A DNA stretch of 64,000 nt from contig JAHBTJ010000019.1 of the NCBI GenBank assembly GCA_019638595.1, positions 62,001 through 126,000 of the forward strand. The letters run 5' to 3'. How positions within the stretch are numbered: the first letter of the stretch is position 1; every line of letters begins with the position of its first letter. The stretch comes from Chitinophagaceae bacterium. GTDB taxonomy: Bacteria > Bacteroidota > Bacteroidia > Chitinophagales > Chitinophagaceae. Position numbers and translations under genes: made by a program. The notes beneath the pieces were generated by a model. The model saw only the letters and a program-made list of their open reading frames with translations. It made no database searches and had not been told where the DNA came from. Below, piece after piece: positions 32,931 through 41,937 of the stretch.

Positions 32931-34799
32931 ATGTTTTCAAAATATGATGTAATTGTTGTTGGGGCAGGTCATGCCGGTTGCGAAGCAGCAGCAGCGGCAG
33001 CAAATATGGGCAGTAAAACCCTGCTCATAACCATGAACATGCAAACCATTGCACAAATGAGTTGCAACCCTGCCATGGGAGGTATAGCAAAAGGGCAAAT
33101 TGTTAGGGAAATAGATGCTTTAGGTGGATATTCCGGAATAGTAACAGACCATTCCATGATCCAGTTCCGCATGCTTAATAAATCAAAAGGCCCTGCCATG
33201 TGGAGTCCCCGGGCTCAAAGCGACCGGATGCTTTTCTCTTTAAAATGGAGAGAGCTGCTTGAACAAACTCCCAACCTTGACTTTTACCAGGATATGGTGA
33301 AAGGATTGATCATAAACGGAAAAAGTTGTACCGGTGTAATTACCGGACTCGGACATTATATCTCCGCTAAAACAGTTGTGCTCACGAACGGAACCTTTTT
33401 AAATGGCATCATTCATATTGGCGAAAAACAATTCGGCGGAGGAAGAGTAGCTGAAAAAGCCGCCACAGGAATTACAGAGCAACTGGTAACGCTGGGCTTT
33501 GAAAGCGACCGGCTAAAAACAGGAACTCCTCCACGTATAGATGGAAGAAGTCTTGATTACTCGAAAATGGAAGAGCAGAAAGGAGATGAAGAAATAACAG
33601 GATTCAGCTTTATACCCACATCCAAAATAACAGCTCAACAACAAAGAAGCTGCTGGATATCTTACACCAGCCAGGAAGTACATGATATTTTAAAAACCGG
33701 TTTCGACAGAAGTCCTATGTATGCAGGTAGAATTGAAGGAGTAGGCCCCAGATACTGCCCGAGCATTGAAGACAAGATAAACCGCTTTGCGGAAAGAGAC
33801 CGTCACCAGTTATTTGTTGAACCGGAAGGATGGAATACAGTTGAAATTTATGTAAATGGTTTTTCCACCTCTTTACCGGAAGATGTACAACATGCAGCGC
33901 TGAGGAAAGTTCCCGGCTTTGAACATTGTAAAATGTTCCGCCCGGGGTATGCTATAGAATACGATTACTTTCCCCCCATGCAACTGGATTATTCTCTGGA
34001 AACCAAAATTATCTCTCACCTGTTTTTTGCAGGTCAAATAAACGGAACGACCGGCTATGAAGAAGCCGCCTGCCAGGGAATAATGGCAGGTATAAATGCA
34101 CATCTGAAAGCCCACGAAAAAGATCCCTTTTACCTGAAACGAAGCGAAGCTTATATAGGAGTACTGATAGATGACCTTATAAGCAAAGGCACAGAGGAAC
34201 CTTACCGCATGTTTACCAGCCGTGCTGAATTCAGAACCCTTCTGCGGCAAGACAATGCCGATATGCGGCTTACCCGTAAAGGGTATGAACTCGGGCTTGC
34301 TTCCGGGGAAAGATTAAACCTACTGAACAGGAAAGAAAAAGATATTTCCAATATACTGGAACTGTTGAATCAACTTGTACTGGAACCTGAAGAAGTAAAT
34401 ACATTTTTACATAACACCGGTTCCGCAGCACTTACACAAAAACAAAAAGCAGCCCAACTGCTGTTACGCCCGGGGATCAATCTCTTTGATATGGCGAAAG
34501 CTGTACCCCGCTTATATTCAAATCTGCCCGTTACAGAAAAAGAAAGCCTGGAACAAGCAGATATACAAATAAAGTATAATATATATATAGAGAAAGAAAA
34601 AGAGCTGGTTGAAAAAATGAGTAAGCTGGAATACCTGAGCATACCCGAAAACTTCAATTACAGCCATATTCCAGCCCTTTCTGCCGAGGCAAAACAAAAA
34701 CTGATACGTATTAAGCCCAGAACTTTAGGGCAAGCCTCGCGCATCTCAGGCGTTAATCCGAGCGATGTGCAGATCCTGATGGTTTATATGGGACGATGA
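32931..34799 (+). CDS. mnmG: tRNA uridine-34 carboxymethylaminomethyl modification enzyme MnmG (GidA)
   Basis: A 622-residue FAD-dependent enzyme that, with MnmE, modifies the wobble uridine of several tRNAs. Visible: the dinucleotide-binding motif VVGAGHAGCEAA (residues 9-20), family signatures CNPAMGGIAKG near 44-54 and GTPPRIDG near 200, the catalytic-Cys region YCPSIEDK, and a C-terminal helical MnmE-binding domain (RIKPRTLGQASRISG, DVQILMVYM). mnmG is commonly near oriC, in agreement with the parS sites here. Convergent with nadA, 4 bp apart. Confidence 0.98.
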   Translation: MFSKYDVIVVGAGHAGCEAAAAAANMGSKTLLITMNMQTIAQMSCNPAMGGIAKGQIVREIDALGGYSGIVTDHSMIQFRMLNKSKGPAMWSPRAQSDRMLFSLKWRELLEQTPNLDFYQDMVKGLIINGKSCTGVITGLGHYISAKTVVLTNGTFLNGIIHIGEKQFGGGRVAEKAATGITEQLVTLGFESDRLKTGTPPRIDGRSLDYSKMEEQKGDEEITGFSFIPTSKITAQQQRSCWISYTSQEVHDILKTGFDRSPMYAGRIEGVGPRYCPSIEDKINRFAERDRHQLFVEPEGWNTVEIYVNGFSTSLPEDVQHAALRKVPGFEHCKMFRPGYAIEYDYFPPMQLDYSLETKIISHLFFAGQINGTTGYEEAACQGIMAGINAHLKAHEKDPFYLKRSEAYIGVLIDDLISKGTEEPYRMFTSRAEFRTLLRQDNADMRLTRKGYELGLASGERLNLLNRKEKDISNILELLNQLVLEPEEVNTFLHNTGSAALTQKQKAAQLLLRPGINLFDMAKAVPRLYSNLPVTEKESLEQADIQIKYNIYIEKEKELVEKMSKLEYLSIPENFNYSHIPALSAEAKQKLIRIKPRTLGQASRISGVNPSDVQILMVYMGR

Positions 34800-34803
34800 T
34801 TGC

Positions 34804-35814
34804 TTATAAGCCTAATTTAGCGCTGATATCAAGCATCCTCCGTATTGGCTTTAAAGCAGCCTGCCGGAGCGATTCCTCCATCAGCAGCTCGGGAGTTTCA
34901 TACTCCATACACAAGTATAATTTTTCCAGTGTATTCAGCTTCATATGCGGACAGTCGTTGCACGCGCAGCTATTATCAGGTGGGGCGGGTATAAACAATT
35001 TTCCAGGCGAATCCTTTTGCATCTGGTGCAGTATACCCGTTTCCGTAGCCACAATATATTCCTTTGAATCATCTTTCTGCGTGTACTTTAACAATTGCGT
35101 GGTGGAACCTATATAATCCGCCAGTTGCAATACAATATCCTCGCACTCCGGATGGGCTATAACCTTAGCCTGGGGATGTCTTATTTTAAGCCTGGTTATT
35201 TTTTCCCTGCTGAATATTTCATGTACCATACAGGCCCCATCCCACAACACCATTTTCCTCCCGGTTTGCTTATTGATGTAGGCACCCAGGTTTTTATCGG
35301 GCGCAAATATTATTTTCTGATCAACCGGTAAACTTTCCACAATCTGCTTCGCATTGGAAGAAGTACAGATAATATCGCTCAAAGCTTTTATACCCGCAGA
35401 GCAATTGATGTATGAAATAACCAGGTGACCTGGGTATTGCTCTTTAAACTTTTTAAACAAATGCGGAGGAGCGGAATCCGACAAGGAGCATCCCGCCTTT
35501 AAATCAGGTAGTAATACCTTTTTATCCGGATTTAAAATTTTTGCAGTCTCCGCCATAAAATGTACACCTGCAAAAACGATCACATCCGCTTTTGTTTTTT
35601 CCGCCTGCTGCGCCAGTCCAAGACTATCCCCAATATAATCGGCTACATCCTGTATATCCGCTTCCTGGTAATAGTGCGCCAGTATAACCGCATTTTTTTC
35701 TTTCTTTAACCGCTCTATCTCTTTGAACAAATCCAGCTTTACATCCACGTCTATATCCAGAAAACCAACCTGCTCAATATTTTTTTTTGCTTCGTTGATG
35801 TTAATTACTGCCAT
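34804..35814 (-). CDS. nadA: Quinolinate synthase
   Basis: A 336-residue [4Fe-4S] enzyme that condenses iminoaspartate with dihydroxyacetone phosphate to quinolinate in NAD synthesis. The three cluster cysteines are recognisable in [15 protein letters not shown] and CNDCPHM. Substrate-binding motifs AHYYQ near residue 46 and [13 protein letters not shown] near 89 are intact. Oxygen-sensitive in known members. No nadB or nadC is adjacent, but nadD is 3.3 kb away. Its start faces the AT-rich 35.8-36.3 kb gap. Confidence 0.97.
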   Translation of the reverse strand: MAVININEAKKNIEQVGFLDIDVDVKLDLFKEIERLKKEKNAVILAHYYQEADIQDVADYIGDSLGLAQQAEKTKADVIVFAGVHFMAETAKILNPDKKVLLPDLKAGCSLSDSAPPHLFKKFKEQYPGHLVISYINCSAGIKALSDIICTSSNAKQIVESLPVDQKIIFAPDKNLGAYINKQTGRKMVLWDGACMVHEIFSREKITRLKIRHPQAKVIAHPECEDIVLQLADYIGSTTQLLKYTQKDDSKEYIVATETGILHQMQKDSPGKLFIPAPPDNSCACNDCPHMKLNTLEKLYLCMEYETPELLMEESLRQAALKPIRRMLDISAKLGL

Positions 35815-36344
35815 AGTATTTAATAATAATTAATTATTTATTTAAAAGGCCTATTACTATTAGGGCTGTGAATTTGGGGAAAGAATGCAATAGTAATATT
35901 TTGGTAAAGTTAAAGCTTATGAATTATACACGCTGTTTAACACTTAATTCACAGCGGGGCATTCAGTGCTGTATTGAATCTGGTCTGTTTATTAACAGTG
36001 TTGAAACAAAAAGGGTGCGGAAAATTAAGAGGGCAAAAATGCTTTTTTTACCTGTTGAAAAAAGGAGGTAAAATTTTAAAAATGTGGTATAAAATAGGAA
36101 AGAGTAAAATCTGTATATCAGCCAAAAAAATGTTTGACCTAAATCCTCACCAAATTCTGTTTAATAAAGCGAGATTTTCAACAATAAACAGCCGCTTTTC
36201 ACATAGCCCTGTGAATTTTAATAAACGGTATACAGGCTTTTTTTATTGCGGTATTAAAAAACTTAGATTTACACACTAAAAAAATCAGTACAGCAGCGCA
36301 TTTCAGTGTGTTTTCCACAATTTGTTGATAAACATATATTCCCC
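35815..36344. other. AT-rich non-coding gap; candidate replication origin region
   Basis: About 530 bp without a credible gene between divergent nadA and the prolyl isomerase gene. It begins with a run of only A and T (about 35818-35846) resembling an unwinding element. It contains three copies of AATTCACAG or its complement (about 35867-35874, 35946-35954, 36209-36217) and, at 36311-36319, TTTTCCACA, which fits the DnaA-box consensus TTWTNCACA. There are two parS sites 3-4 kb away. The box number is low, so oriC is a hypothesis; long leaders or regulatory sites for the two flanking genes are the alternative. Confidence 0.35.
36311..36319 (+). promoter_or_regulatory. DnaA-box-like sequence
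   Basis: TTTTCCACA fits TTWTNCACA. It lies just before the promoter of the prolyl isomerase gene, so it could serve either origin function or transcriptional control. Confidence 0.4.
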
Positions 36345-36352
36345 TATTTTTG
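36321..36352 (+). promoter_or_regulatory. Promoter of the prolyl isomerase gene
   Basis: TTTG (36321-36324), 20 bp, then TATTTTTG (36345-36352), which matches TAnnTTTG. ATG at 36381. Confidence 0.55.
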
Positions 36353-36380
36353 CCGTCCACAAAAATATACGTTTCATAAT

Positions 36381-38507
36381 ATGTCTATTATTCAGACGAT
36401 ACGCGACAAAGCAGCGGTATTGGTATTCGGTATTATTGCCATAAGTCTTATTGGTTTTTTAGTGCAGGATGCTTTCGTAGGAGGCGCCCGGAATCCTTTT
36501 CAGTCGGAGGCAAAAGATGTTGGAAAAGTAAACGGATCAGAAATAACGAAGAGCGAATTTGATGAGCGCGTAAAAAATACGGAAGCCCAGTACCAGGGGC
36601 AGGGATACAGGGTTGATGAATCCATGCGCCAGCAAATACAGGAACAAATATGGGAAGCCCTCATAAATAAACAACTGATTGCTGATGAAGCAAAAAAACT
36701 GGGTCTCGGTTTTACCTCTAAAGAATTTACTCATTTATTATTCAGTGAAAAAGCTCCCGAAGAGTTCAAGAGACAATTTACCGATCCCAAAACCGGTACA
36801 TATAATATAGAAGCGGCGAGAAACGCTTTTAAAAGCATTCAAAGAACCAAAGATCCGGAACAGCTCAGGCAAATCAATGAACAGTTAATTGATCCGATTA
36901 TACTGAGCCAGTTGCAGGTAAAACTGATGGATATTTATTCTAATGGAGTATATCTTCCCAAATGGCTGGTTGAAAAACAACAGGCCGAGAGCAACCAGGT
37001 TTCCGATATTTCTTTTGTGGGAATTTCATATTCTACCATAGCTGATTCCACGGTAAAAATTACCGATGCAGCTATTAATGAATATATACAGGCGCATAAA
37101 AATGATTTTAAGCAGGAAAGGTCGAAAAGTATTGCATATGTTTTATTCAATGCCGCTCCTAACCATACCGACAGCACAAACCTGTGGAATAAAATAGAGA
37201 CCTTGAAACCACAGTTTGCCGCTGCAACAGATGCAGGTGTTTTTGTTACCCGCAATGGAACAAAATCTCCTTTTTATGATGGCTATATTAATAAAAGCCG
37301 TATACAGGTACCTGCTAAAGATTCAATTCTGTCGCTTGCTCCCGGGCAGGTATACGGACCTTACTATGATGGAAACTCCATAGCGCTGGCACGCGTAATT
37401 GGCACTAAAGTGTTGCCCGATTCAGTAAGAGCGCGTCATATACTGATAGCTACCATGGATCCCCAGAGCGGACAGCCCACAATGGCTGACTCCACGGCAA
37501 AAAACAGGATTGACAGCATACAGCAGGCAATAGCAAAAGGATCCGCTAGTTTTGAAACACTGGTGGTTCAATACTCAGATGATCAGGGTTCCAAAGAAAG
37601 ATTCGGAGACCTGGGTTATTTTCCAAACGGGCAAATGGTAAAAGAGTTTAACGATTTTTGTTTTGAAGGAAAAACCGGCGATAAAGGTGTTGTAAAAACA
37701 CAGTATGGGTATCACTATATAGAAATACAGGATCAGAAAAATTTTGAGCAGGCATATAAAATAGCGTATCTGTCCAAGAATATAGAAGCAAGCAAAGAAA
37801 CCGATGACGCGGCTTCTTCGGCTGCAACCCAGTTTGCTTCTGCAAGCCGTACCGCCAAAACGTTCGATGAAAATATACTTAAAGAAAAGCTGAATAAGCG
37901 ATTGGCAGAAACAGTAAGGGAAATGGATTACCAGATACCCGGACTGGGCGCTTCAAGGGCATTTGTAAAATGGGTGTTCAATAATAAAGCGGGAACGGTA
38001 TCTGAACCAATAAGCGTAGGCGACCAGTATGTAGTGGCATTAATTACAGGAGAAAAAGCAAAGGGACTTCAATCTGCGGCCACTGCCAGATTAATGGTAG
38101 AGCCCATTTTACGGAACAAAGAAAAAGCAAAGCAACTGGCGCAGAAACTTGGAAAATTCAGCAGTATTGATGAAGCAGCGAAAAATGTTGCGCAGGAAGT
38201 ACAGCAGGTTGATAGTATCCGGCTTTCAGATAATTTTAAACCCGGCTTTGGCAACGAACCTATTTTAATAGGGGCAGCTTTTAATAAAGAATATCAAAGC
38301 AAGGTTTCTGCTCCGTTAACAGGCAATTCCGGGGTATACGCCATGGTTATAAAAAACAGTAGCTCTTTGCCGGGCGGGGATGCTTCTGTTGAAGATCAGC
38401 GCAGCGCTACAATGATGCAGATGAAACAGATGATGAGCTTTGGCTGGATGCAGGCCCTGAAAGAGGCTGCCAAAATTGACGATTTTCGTTTGAAAGCAGG
38501 CTATTAA
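36381..38507 (+). CDS. Membrane-anchored periplasmic peptidyl-prolyl isomerase (PpiD/SurA-like)
   Basis: A 708-residue folding factor starting MSIIQTIRDKAAVLVFG (ATG 36381). An N-terminal transmembrane anchor (about residues 12-33) is followed by a SurA_N-like chaperone region (45-210) and a parvulin domain (about 350-455: RARHILIATMD, FGDLGYFPNGQMV and YGYHYIEIQD). The chaperone-like C-terminal part (460-708) includes a second, degenerate parvulin-like segment around PGLGASRAFVKWVFN. PpiD proteins assist outer-membrane and secreted protein folding. Monocistronic, with its own promoter and terminator. Confidence 0.92.
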   Translation: MSIIQTIRDKAAVLVFGIIAISLIGFLVQDAFVGGARNPFQSEAKDVGKVNGSEITKSEFDERVKNTEAQYQGQGYRVDESMRQQIQEQIWEALINKQLIADEAKKLGLGFTSKEFTHLLFSEKAPEEFKRQFTDPKTGTYNIEAARNAFKSIQRTKDPEQLRQINEQLIDPIILSQLQVKLMDIYSNGVYLPKWLVEKQQAESNQVSDISFVGISYSTIADSTVKITDAAINEYIQAHKNDFKQERSKSIAYVLFNAAPNHTDSTNLWNKIETLKPQFAAATDAGVFVTRNGTKSPFYDGYINKSRIQVPAKDSILSLAPGQVYGPYYDGNSIALARVIGTKVLPDSVRARHILIATMDPQSGQPTMADSTAKNRIDSIQQAIAKGSASFETLVVQYSDDQGSKERFGDLGYFPNGQMVKEFNDFCFEGKTGDKGVVKTQYGYHYIEIQDQKNFEQAYKIAYLSKNIEASKETDDAASSAATQFASASRTAKTFDENILKEKLNKRLAETVREMDYQIPGLGASRAFVKWVFNNKAGTVSEPISVGDQYVVALITGEKAKGLQSAATARLMVEPILRNKEKAKQLAQKLGKFSSIDEAAKNVAQEVQQVDSIRLSDNFKPGFGNEPILIGAAFNKEYQSKVSAPLTGNSGVYAMVIKNSSSLPGGDASVEDQRSATMMQMKQMMSFGWMQALKEAAKIDDFRLKAGY

Positions 38508-38527
38508 CAATATTTTTTATAGCAACG

Positions 38528-38558
38528 AGCCGCCGGGTATCGCCATGGCGGCTTTTTT
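38528..38558 (+). terminator. Intrinsic terminator of the prolyl isomerase gene
   Basis: AGCCGCC and GGCGGCT pair around a 12-nt loop (38528-38553) and are followed by TTTTTT. Confidence 0.8.
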
Positions 38559-38578
38559 ATTTTCGGTAACTTTACGGC

Positions 38579-39106
38579 ATGAGCAACAACGTGATAGTAA
38601 ACAAGGTGGCGGAGAGTGGCATAGTAACCATCAACCTGGAGGATTTTTATCCGAAGCAGGAGATTGTTGTATTTGACATGAAGAATTACCTTTTCCGCGA
38701 GATGATCTTAAAAGAAAAGGATTTCCGCGAAACCTTAAAAACAACAGACTGGCAACAATACCGGCATAAAACTATTGCGCTTACCAATACGGCAGACGCT
38801 ATTATACCGATGTGGGCGTATATGCTGGTTGCGAGCTATCTTGAACCTTATGCGGATTCGGTTGTATTTGGAAACGAAAAGCAGTTGGTGGAACATATGA
38901 TGGTACAGCAGATCAACGCCATCGGGGAAAAAGAATATGAAGGGAAACGCATTGTAATAAAAGGATGCGGGGATATTGATATACCCGAAGGTGCTTATAT
39001 TGCTATAACATTAAAACTGCGGCCGGTTGTTAAGAGCCTGATGTACGGCGAGCCCTGCAGTACAGTACCGGTATATAAAACACCGGTAGCTTTAACCAGG
39101 AAATAA
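38579..39106 (+). CDS. DUF2480 family protein
   Basis: A 175-residue cytoplasmic protein of the DUF2480 family, which is found in Bacteroidota and has no assigned function. Recognisable features are an N-terminal NVIVNKVAESGIVTINLEDFYP, a central TIALTNTADAIIPMWAYML and a C-terminal CGDIDIPEGAYIAITLKLRP with a conserved-looking Cys. It starts 24 bp after the preceding terminator; TAACTTTA just upstream of the ATG is one base off the -7 consensus. Confidence 0.88.
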   Translation: MSNNVIVNKVAESGIVTINLEDFYPKQEIVVFDMKNYLFREMILKEKDFRETLKTTDWQQYRHKTIALTNTADAIIPMWAYMLVASYLEPYADSVVFGNEKQLVEHMMVQQINAIGEKEYEGKRIVIKGCGDIDIPEGAYIAITLKLRPVVKSLMYGEPCSTVPVYKTPVALTRK

Positions 39107-39156
39107 GCAGCCACCGGTAAATGGAATTATTTTTGATTGAAGTATAAAAAAAGATC

Positions 39157-39531
39157 ATGAAAATTCCGGAACATCACCAGGCCGTAATGCCTTATTTAAT
39201 AGTAAAGACTGCAAAAAAATTCATTGACTTTACCGAAACGGTTTTTGGGGCAAAGGTGATCCATACCGAACAGCGGGAAGATGGAACGACAATTAGACAC
39301 GCTGAAATACAAATAGAAGGGTCCACGATAATGTTTGCCGACGCCACAGAACAATTTTCACCACAAACAGCCAGCTTGTTTGTATATGTGCCCGATGCCG
39401 ATATTGCTTATCAAAAAGCGCTCGACCATGGAGCCGTAAGCGTTATGCCTCTCTCGAACCAGGATTATGGACGTACCTGTGGCGTGAAAGATACCTGTGG
39501 TAATACATGGTGGATAACGGCGGTAAAATAG
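39157..39531 (+). CDS. VOC-family (glyoxalase/bleomycin-resistance fold) protein
   Basis: A 124-residue single VOC module with the PhnB-like pattern: VMPYLIVKTAKKFIDFTETVFGAK, IRHAEIQIEGSTIMFAD, VYVPDADIAYQKALDHGA and GVKDTCGNTWWI. Members bind a metal and catalyse varied reactions or bind small molecules. The typical metal ligands (His near HAEIQI, Glu replaced by Asn/Trp region) are only partly present, so catalysis is uncertain. It follows the DUF2480 gene by 50 bp. Confidence 0.85.
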   Translation: MKIPEHHQAVMPYLIVKTAKKFIDFTETVFGAKVIHTEQREDGTTIRHAEIQIEGSTIMFADATEQFSPQTASLFVYVPDADIAYQKALDHGAVSVMPLSNQDYGRTCGVKDTCGNTWWITAVK

Positions 39532-39608
39532 TATGTGCTGTTTAATTTGTTTTAAATTCCTTTAACCTCATTTTTCCCTACATTTACGCCTCAAAATCAA
39601 CAAAGCAC

Positions 39609-40856
39609 ATGAAAAAATTCTTTTACCTGTCTGCTGTTGCTTTAACAGTATTCAGCATTGGATGTAATAATAATGCTTCAGGAAGCGGTCCCGGGGAGAC
39701 CCCTGCTGTAAATGCTGATACTACCAGCCTGCCACCGCTGGAAACGAATCCCGCTAATTCAGATTATAAACCCGCATTTCCCGGGCAGACCCGGATTGGC
39801 GCAGTTAAAACAACTACACCCTACCAGGTGGATAAGCTGGCGGAGAACCTGGGTAAACCCTGGGCTGTAATCATAATGCCCGACGAAAAGCTCCTTTTAA
39901 CAGAAAAGTCGGGTTATATGGAGATACGCAATGCGGACGGCAGCCTGGTGAAAAAAATTACCGGATTGCCTAAAGTAGATGACAGGGGGCAGGGTGGCCT
40001 GCTGGATGTGGCGCTCGACCCGGATTATGCAAATAATAAAATCATTTACTGGTCTTTTTCCGAACCATATAAGAAAGGTAATTTAACAGCGGTGGCTAAG
40101 GGAAAACTGAATGATGCAGAAGGCAAGGTTGAAAATCCAACTGTAATATTCCGTGCAACGCCCGAGTTGGATAACAGCACGCTTCACTATGGCTCCAGGT
40201 TGATCTTCGATAAAGATGGAAACCTGTTTGTGAGCGCAGGCGAAAGATCTGTGTTGAACGGAAGAGCGCAGGCGCAGTTGTTGAATGCAGGATTGGGCAA
40301 GGTTTTCAAGATCACCAAAGAAGGCAAGCCGGCTCCGGGTAATCCGTTCATTGACCAAAAAGACGCAATGCCGGAAATATACAGCTACGGGCATCGCAAC
40401 CCCCAGGGCCTGGATATTCATCCCGTGACCGGTGAATTGTGGGAAGCTGAATTTGGTCCACGTGGGGGTGATGAGGTTAATATTGTAAAGGCCGGGAAGA
40501 ATTACGGATGGCCCGTTATTACCTACGGGATAGAGTATAACGGAAAAAAAATCGGTGATTCTATTCAACAAAAAGACGGAATGGAACAACCTGTTTATTA
40601 TTATGATCCTGTGTTATCGCCCAGCGGCATGAGCTTTTACAAAGGAAACGCCATACCTGAATGGGAGAATAATTTATTCATAGGGGGTCTCAGCAGCATG
40701 CATATTGCCCGCCTGGTGATCAAAGACAATAAAGTAGTGGGAGAAGAATGGCTGTTAGGAGATCTTTCGCAACGTTTCAGGGATATAGCATACCACAACG
40801 GAATGCTATATACCGTTACGGATAACGGAAACCTGTACCGCATCAGTAAAAAGTAA
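39609..40856 (+). CDS. PQQ-dependent sugar dehydrogenase-like lipoprotein
   Basis: A 415-residue lipoprotein (lipobox FSIGC, Cys19) of the soluble glucose dehydrogenase/YliI six-bladed beta-propeller family. Signatures: GKPWAVIIMPDEKLLLTEK, GQGGLLDVALDP, YGSRLIFDKDGNLFVSAG, YGHRNPQGLDIHP (catalytic-His blade), LWEAEFGPRGGDEVN and KNYGWPVITYG. Homologues oxidise aldose sugars with pyrroloquinoline quinone, or have lost the cofactor. No PQQ biosynthesis gene is in the window. The spacer after the signal is disordered (Gly/Pro/Thr-rich), as usual for lipoproteins. Confidence 0.92.
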   Translation: MKKFFYLSAVALTVFSIGCNNNASGSGPGETPAVNADTTSLPPLETNPANSDYKPAFPGQTRIGAVKTTTPYQVDKLAENLGKPWAVIIMPDEKLLLTEKSGYMEIRNADGSLVKKITGLPKVDDRGQGGLLDVALDPDYANNKIIYWSFSEPYKKGNLTAVAKGKLNDAEGKVENPTVIFRATPELDNSTLHYGSRLIFDKDGNLFVSAGERSVLNGRAQAQLLNAGLGKVFKITKEGKPAPGNPFIDQKDAMPEIYSYGHRNPQGLDIHPVTGELWEAEFGPRGGDEVNIVKAGKNYGWPVITYGIEYNGKKIGDSIQQKDGMEQPVYYYDPVLSPSGMSFYKGNAIPEWENNLFIGGLSSMHIARLVIKDNKVVGEEWLLGDLSQRFRDIAYHNGMLYTVTDNGNLYRISKK

Positions 40857-40885
40857 TTGCGACTGGTGGTTGGTTTTAAAACCTA

Positions 40886-40925
40886 TAAGGTTTGCAACGC
40901 AGCCCGGCAAACCTTATGGGGTATT
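40886..40925 (+). terminator. Hairpin terminator after the sugar dehydrogenase gene
   Basis: TAAGGTTTGC and GCAAACCTTA pair around an 11-nt loop (40886-40895 with 40907-40916), followed by a moderately T-rich tract (TATTTTATTT). Confidence 0.6.
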
Positions 40926-41028
40926 TTATTTCTCAACCTTATTGGATTTGTTTAGGGATTAACATAATTTATAAGCCATTGGTACAATAATCAGATATTA
41001 GTGAGGTTTCTTTTACAAAATATTCTCC

Positions 41029-41910
41029 ATGAAACGACTTTTTCCTTTCCTGTGGATAGTACTATTATGCGCCTGTAACGATTCTGAAAAGGAGAAGGAG
41101 TATCTCTCCCTCATCTTGGTAGAGAATATAATAACAAATACAAATTTTATTAAGCAGGAAAGTGAAAATGCTTACAAGATATTTAAATACCAGGCAGAAG
41201 ATCCTAAAACAAGAGAAAAAGCTTTGATTTGGTTGCCTGCTATTGAGAAAATTCATGCATTTTCAGATAGCCTCGTTCAATACATGCAAAATCTAAAAGG
41301 CATGGTTGATGCTGATAAACGCGATAGCGATATTTTTAAGCACACCTATTTTTTACACAATTTATATGATAGTCTTTTATCATTTCAATCCAACATACTT
41401 AATATTGACCCTGAGTTAAAAGAACAGTTTAAAAACGCTGTGTTTATTTCAAATCTGGGGCAAAATACGGTTCAGAAAAATTTTAGCGACTTTAAGCAAA
41501 TAGTTCTTTCTATCCAATCAAACCAAGGATATATTGCTATTCTAGCTGTACTCGAAAACAGGATAAGAAATCTGGAACATAACATGATAAGCTTCTGTTC
41601 ACAAAAAATTACTTTTCACGGTTGTTTTCTTGAAAAACATATCCCTCTACTCAATCAGGATAAAAGTATTGTTGCTCCGAATGATACGATCGAAATAACA
41701 GTAGCTACAGGAAGAATAATTACGGAAGCCAAAACAGATATGACTGTACAAGGGAAAAAATTATCTTCAAATGAATTAGGACTTATCGCATACAAATTCA
41801 GTGCTTCCGATAAAAAAGGAAAACATTTTATACCTATAACAATTGAGTTTGCAGACGAAGCGGGGATAAAGAAAAAAGTATCGAATACGATCTCATATAC
41901 TGTTCAATAA
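41029..41910 (+). CDS. GldM-like lipoprotein
   Basis: A 293-residue lipoprotein (lipobox LLCAC, Cys near residue 16). Residues 20-200 are helical with coiled-coil-like stretches. Residues 225-293 are an immunoglobulin-like beta domain (DTIEITVATGRIITEAKTD, HFIPITIEFAD). The order of helical bundle, the pattern LENRIRNLEHNMIS and the Ig-like domain resembles the periplasmic N-terminal half of the gliding/type IX secretion motor protein GldM. The GldM transmembrane helix is absent and the other gld genes are not here, so it is at most a paralogue. Confidence 0.55.
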   Translation: MKRLFPFLWIVLLCACNDSEKEKEYLSLILVENIITNTNFIKQESENAYKIFKYQAEDPKTREKALIWLPAIEKIHAFSDSLVQYMQNLKGMVDADKRDSDIFKHTYFLHNLYDSLLSFQSNILNIDPELKEQFKNAVFISNLGQNTVQKNFSDFKQIVLSIQSNQGYIAILAVLENRIRNLEHNMISFCSQKITFHGCFLEKHIPLLNQDKSIVAPNDTIEITVATGRIITEAKTDMTVQGKKLSSNELGLIAYKFSASDKKGKHFIPITIEFADEAGIKKKVSNTISYTVQ

Positions 41911-41937
41911 AACAATGTTTCATGGGTAAGGAAACAA

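Noticed and set aside
35868-36279. Short plus-strand frames (67 and 101 codons) in the gap after nadA
   Set aside because: Low-complexity, A/T-driven, with no start context or recognisable sequence. I treat the gap as non-coding.
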